Part shown: positions 62,089 through 64,000 of the stretch, piece after piece
Layout of the letters: every line of letters begins with the position of its first letter
Position numbering within the stretch: the stretch's first letter is position 1
Assembly: GCA_900546775.1 (NCBI GenBank)
Contig: UREM01000004.1
Location: 1 to 64,000 of the forward strand
DNA length: 64,000 nucleotides
From: an uncultured Collinsella sp.
GTDB taxonomy: Bacteria > Actinomycetota > Coriobacteriia > Coriobacteriales > Coriobacteriaceae
Direction: 5' to 3'
Translations under genes and position numbers: made by a program
The notes under the pieces: generated by a model
Databases searched by the model: none
What the model saw: only the letters and a program-made list of their open reading frames with translations
What the model was told of the DNA's origin: nothing

Positions 62089-62115
62089 AGATAATTGTCC
62101 TACCGAACGGATGCT

Positions 62116-63564
62116 TTAGGCTTTGGCGGCAGCAGCGTCTTCGTCGAGCTGCTCCTTGGTAAAGCCAAAGAAGTAGGCGATGGCAGCGGCGGCAACAAAT
62201 GCAGTGCCCGATGCAACGCAGCCCCATACGAGATTAGCAGTTCCGCCTGCAACATAACCTGTAATACCAAGGATATTAGTTGCGCCCAAAACATACGTCG
62301 TGACATTGGTGAGAGCCGCGATCAGGCCGCCGATAGCGCCGCCCGCGACCATGGCACCCAGGCAGCGAGTATACTTAAAGCCGCAGCCATACAGCGCGGG
62401 CTCCGTCACGCCACCGACAATGCCGGAGAGCGAGAAACCAAGCATAGCGCCCTTTTCGTCGACCTCCTTAAGGCGCAGGAAGGCACCGAAGGCCATGCCC
62501 CACGTGGCGAACTGAGCGATAGCACCCGCGACCATAACGCAGGAGTCAGACCCTGAGGTGAGCACCTGCACAATGCCGAGGGCAATCAGAACCTGGTGCA
62601 TACCGGTCATAACCAGGAACTCCCAAAGCGCAGCAATGGCGACGAGGGAGAGGATCGTGACGATGCCGCCAGCGTTTCCGAGGCCGAACATAAAGTTGCC
62701 GACCAGGTCGCCCAGAATGGAACCAATCGGAGCTAGGGCGCACAGGGAAACGGGGGTCATCACAGCCATGGTGCACACGGGCACAAACACCGTGGAGAGC
62801 ATGTCGGGGATGATCTTCTTCATGAACTTCTCGACGACCATCAGCACCGGCATAGACAGCAGCATGGGGAGCACGGTCGCAGAATAGTTGTTCAGCTGAG
62901 CCGGGAGCACGCCGTAAACCATCGTGGTCGTAGCACCAGAATCCGCAGCGGCGTTGACCAACGTCATGAACTCGGGGGCAATGAGCACGCCGCCGAGCAT
63001 CATGCCGAGCGGCTGGCTGCAGCCGAGCTGCTTTGCGGCAGCCCAACCCAGATAGACAGGAAGGAAATAATAGCCGGCGTTGTAAATCCAGTTGTAGAAG
63101 AAGTTGTAGATGTCGGAATCGGCAGACCAGATACCGAGCATGCCGTCGCCGCAAAGTACGGCAAGTGTGCGGAACATGGCGGCGCCCATGATAATGGGGA
63201 TCGTCATGCACATTGTCTTGGACAGGTAGTTAAGGGCCTTCTTGCCCGCAGTCTTGACCGTCAGTGGCTCCTTGGTGCCGTCATCGAGGTTCTCGTCAAT
63301 GGAGCCTTCGCCCTTGACGCCCAGCGCAATGGCGGCGTCATAGACCTTCGGCACGTTCTGGCCAATGATGACCTGATACTGGCCGCCAGACCACTGTGCG
63401 CCCAACACACCCTTGATCTTCTTAACTTCATTATCATTGGGAATGGACTGATCTTTGAGGTTCAGACGCAAGCGGGTCATGCAGTGCGTCGCGTTCGTCA
63501 CATTGGAGGCGCCGCCGACGGCAGCGAGCACGTCCTCGGCAATCTTCTTGTTATCGACAGTCAT
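62116..63564 (-). CDS. PTS transporter IIBC component (beta-glucoside/sucrose type)
   Basis: The 482-residue protein has an N-terminal IIB domain (about 1-90) with the phosphorylated cysteine in NATHCMTRLRLNL and VLGAQWSGGQYQVIIGQNVPKVYD. The IIC domain follows (about 100-470), with ten helices and GIVGGVTEPALYGCGFKYTR, the conserved GxTEP motif. There is no IIA domain, so a separate IIA must serve it. Substrate is a disaccharide or beta-glucoside; the downstream ChbG-like gene hints at an N-acetylated sugar, which is inference. Its start (63562-63564) follows AAGGGA. The leader carries an antiterminator/terminator pair. Confidence 0.93.
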   Translation of the reverse strand: MTVDNKKIAEDVLAAVGGASNVTNATHCMTRLRLNLKDQSIPNDNEVKKIKGVLGAQWSGGQYQVIIGQNVPKVYDAAIALGVKGEGSIDENLDDGTKEPLTVKTAGKKALNYLSKTMCMTIPIIMGAAMFRTLAVLCGDGMLGIWSADSDIYNFFYNWIYNAGYYFLPVYLGWAAAKQLGCSQPLGMMLGGVLIAPEFMTLVNAAADSGATTTMVYGVLPAQLNNYSATVLPMLLSMPVLMVVEKFMKKIIPDMLSTVFVPVCTMAVMTPVSLCALAPIGSILGDLVGNFMFGLGNAGGIVTILSLVAIAALWEFLVMTGMHQVLIALGIVQVLTSGSDSCVMVAGAIAQFATWGMAFGAFLRLKEVDEKGAMLGFSLSGIVGGVTEPALYGCGFKYTRCLGAMVAGGAIGGLIAALTNVTTYVLGATNILGITGYVAGGTANLVWGCVASGTAFVAAAAIAYFFGFTKEQLDEDAAAAKA

Positions 63565-63701
63565 GTCGAATCCCTTCTCTTCCAACTAAAGGCCGTGGGA
63601 CTTCACGGCACCAAGACGCACGATTCCGCTCGCGCCTGCGCAGCGCGCGATACCAGTTGGCAAGAGATTGATTTGCATGTGATTCCCGGGTGGATCGACA
63701 T

Positions 63702-63773
63702 GAAAAAAGCCCCGCGCACAACCGACAGAGACCCAATTATGGTCTCGGCAGAATCGGTAGTGCCTCTCGGAGC
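63702..63773 (-). terminator. Conditional terminator in the PTS leader
   Basis: On the minus strand GCTCCG-AGAG-GCAC-T-ACCGA..GAGACC pairs with GGGTCTC..TCGGT-T-GTGC-G-CGGGGC, followed by TTTTTTC. This forms a long, well-built intrinsic terminator ahead of the PTS gene. Its 5' arm overlaps the predicted antiterminator target. Confidence 0.8.
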
Positions 63774-63792
63774 TGCGCCGTGAGTAACACCC
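63756..63792 (-). promoter_or_regulatory. Ribonucleic antiterminator (RAT)-like site
   Basis: On the minus strand GGGTGTTACTCACGGC-GCAG-CTCCGA-GAGGCACTACC resembles the BglG/LicT RAT element (GGxTTGTTACTG...GCAGGCAAxACC) in its first half and its GGCAxxACC end, with an extra loop. It overlaps the 5' arm of the terminator at 63702-63773, so formation of one excludes the other. The antiterminator gene lies just upstream. Confidence 0.6.
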
Positions 63793-63904
63793 AACACACG
63801 GCGAGTATATGCGGCAGATGCGTTCGTTGCGGCTCAGATTACCGACGAACGGTAGCAAACGACCCGCGAACGGTCGCCATGACGGAAAGGAAATACCAGA
63901 GAGC

Positions 63905-64000
63905 CTATTTATCCGAGTGGACAGAAGCCACGCGATTCACATGCATGATCAGATAGACGAGCTCCTCTTGGGCCAATGGCTCGCCAAAGGTCTCTTGAAT
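63905..64000 (-). CDS. BglG/LicT-family antiterminator, C-terminal end (cut by window)
   Basis: The last 31 codons are visible: GEPLAQEELVYLIMHVNRVASVHSDK and stop at 63905-63907. ELVYLxMHxNRV is the hallmark C-terminus of the second PTS regulation domain (PRD2) of BglG-type antiterminators. The rest of the gene, with its RNA-binding N-terminus, lies beyond the window. Together with the RAT-like site it should control the downstream PTS gene according to sugar supply. Confidence 0.8.
   Translation of the reverse strand: MQETFGEPLAQEELVYLIMHVNRVASVHSDK

Overview
The window looks like a contiguous chromosomal piece of a high-GC, Gram-positive gut anaerobe of the class Coriobacteriia (Actinomycetota), most probably Collinsella or a close relative. 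This placement rests on the partial 16S rRNA gene, the dense GC-rich coding, GGAGG-type ribosome binding sites, a clostridial-type single-chain PurL, a fermentative gene set (an Etf-linked lactate dehydrogenase, PTS uptake) and surface-protein genes lacking Firmicutes signatures. It was judged by eye; a 16S search would settle the genus.

Layout. 1-1064 is a 16S rRNA gene cut by the window edge, with its leader and promoter region up to about 1540. 1.6-2.85 kb is the infC-rpmI-rplT translation operon, with a short upstream reading frame and what looks like an AUA start codon for infC. 3.0-3.3 kb holds tRNA-Leu(CAA) and a duplicate of its 3' end. 3.3-12.6 kb (minus strand) carries a transglutaminase-like protein, aldolase (fba), and a recJ/helicase fusion - (p)ppGpp synthetase/hydrolase - metallo-beta-lactamase-fold hydrolase run. 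12.9-15.4 kb has an SBF-family transporter, a HIT-like DUF4931 protein and cutC. 15.7-22.0 kb is a branched-chain amino acid ABC operon with two tandem substrate-binding lipoproteins. 22.3-31.4 kb has hom, an SDR oxidoreductase, a cation/proton antiporter, purL and an EamA exporter. 31.5-35.0 kb has a membrane diguanylate cyclase, kdgT and azlCD. 35.1-39.6 kb has an HD hydrolase and a three-gene lactate dehydrogenase/Etf operon that resembles the flavin-based electron-confurcating LctBCD complex.

The accessory part is 39.9-49.7 kb. First comes a run of five small, unrecognised genes, three with signal peptides; one looks like a distant WxL-type surface protein. After a DUF554 membrane protein comes a three-gene cassette: TerB-domain protein, DUF2791/BrxD-like ATPase and Lhr-like helicase. 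This matches the Shango antiphage defence system, with no other BREX gene nearby.

49.7-64 kb returns to housekeeping and metabolism: a spermidine-synthase-like protein, Elp3, a membrane XRE regulator paired with a DUF4097 protein, a SAM methyltransferase, trmB, a Ski2-like helicase, a DUF2130 coiled-coil protein, a ChbG/YdjC-like deacetylase, and a PTS IIBC gene behind a BglG/LicT-type antiterminator gene (truncated at the window end), with an overlapping antiterminator-site/terminator pair between them. Intergenic regions contain several striking palindromic elements (15.47-15.69, 24.70-24.88, 56.37-56.50 kb and a tandem repeat at 4.9-5.1 kb) that look like families of dispersed repeats or structured RNAs.
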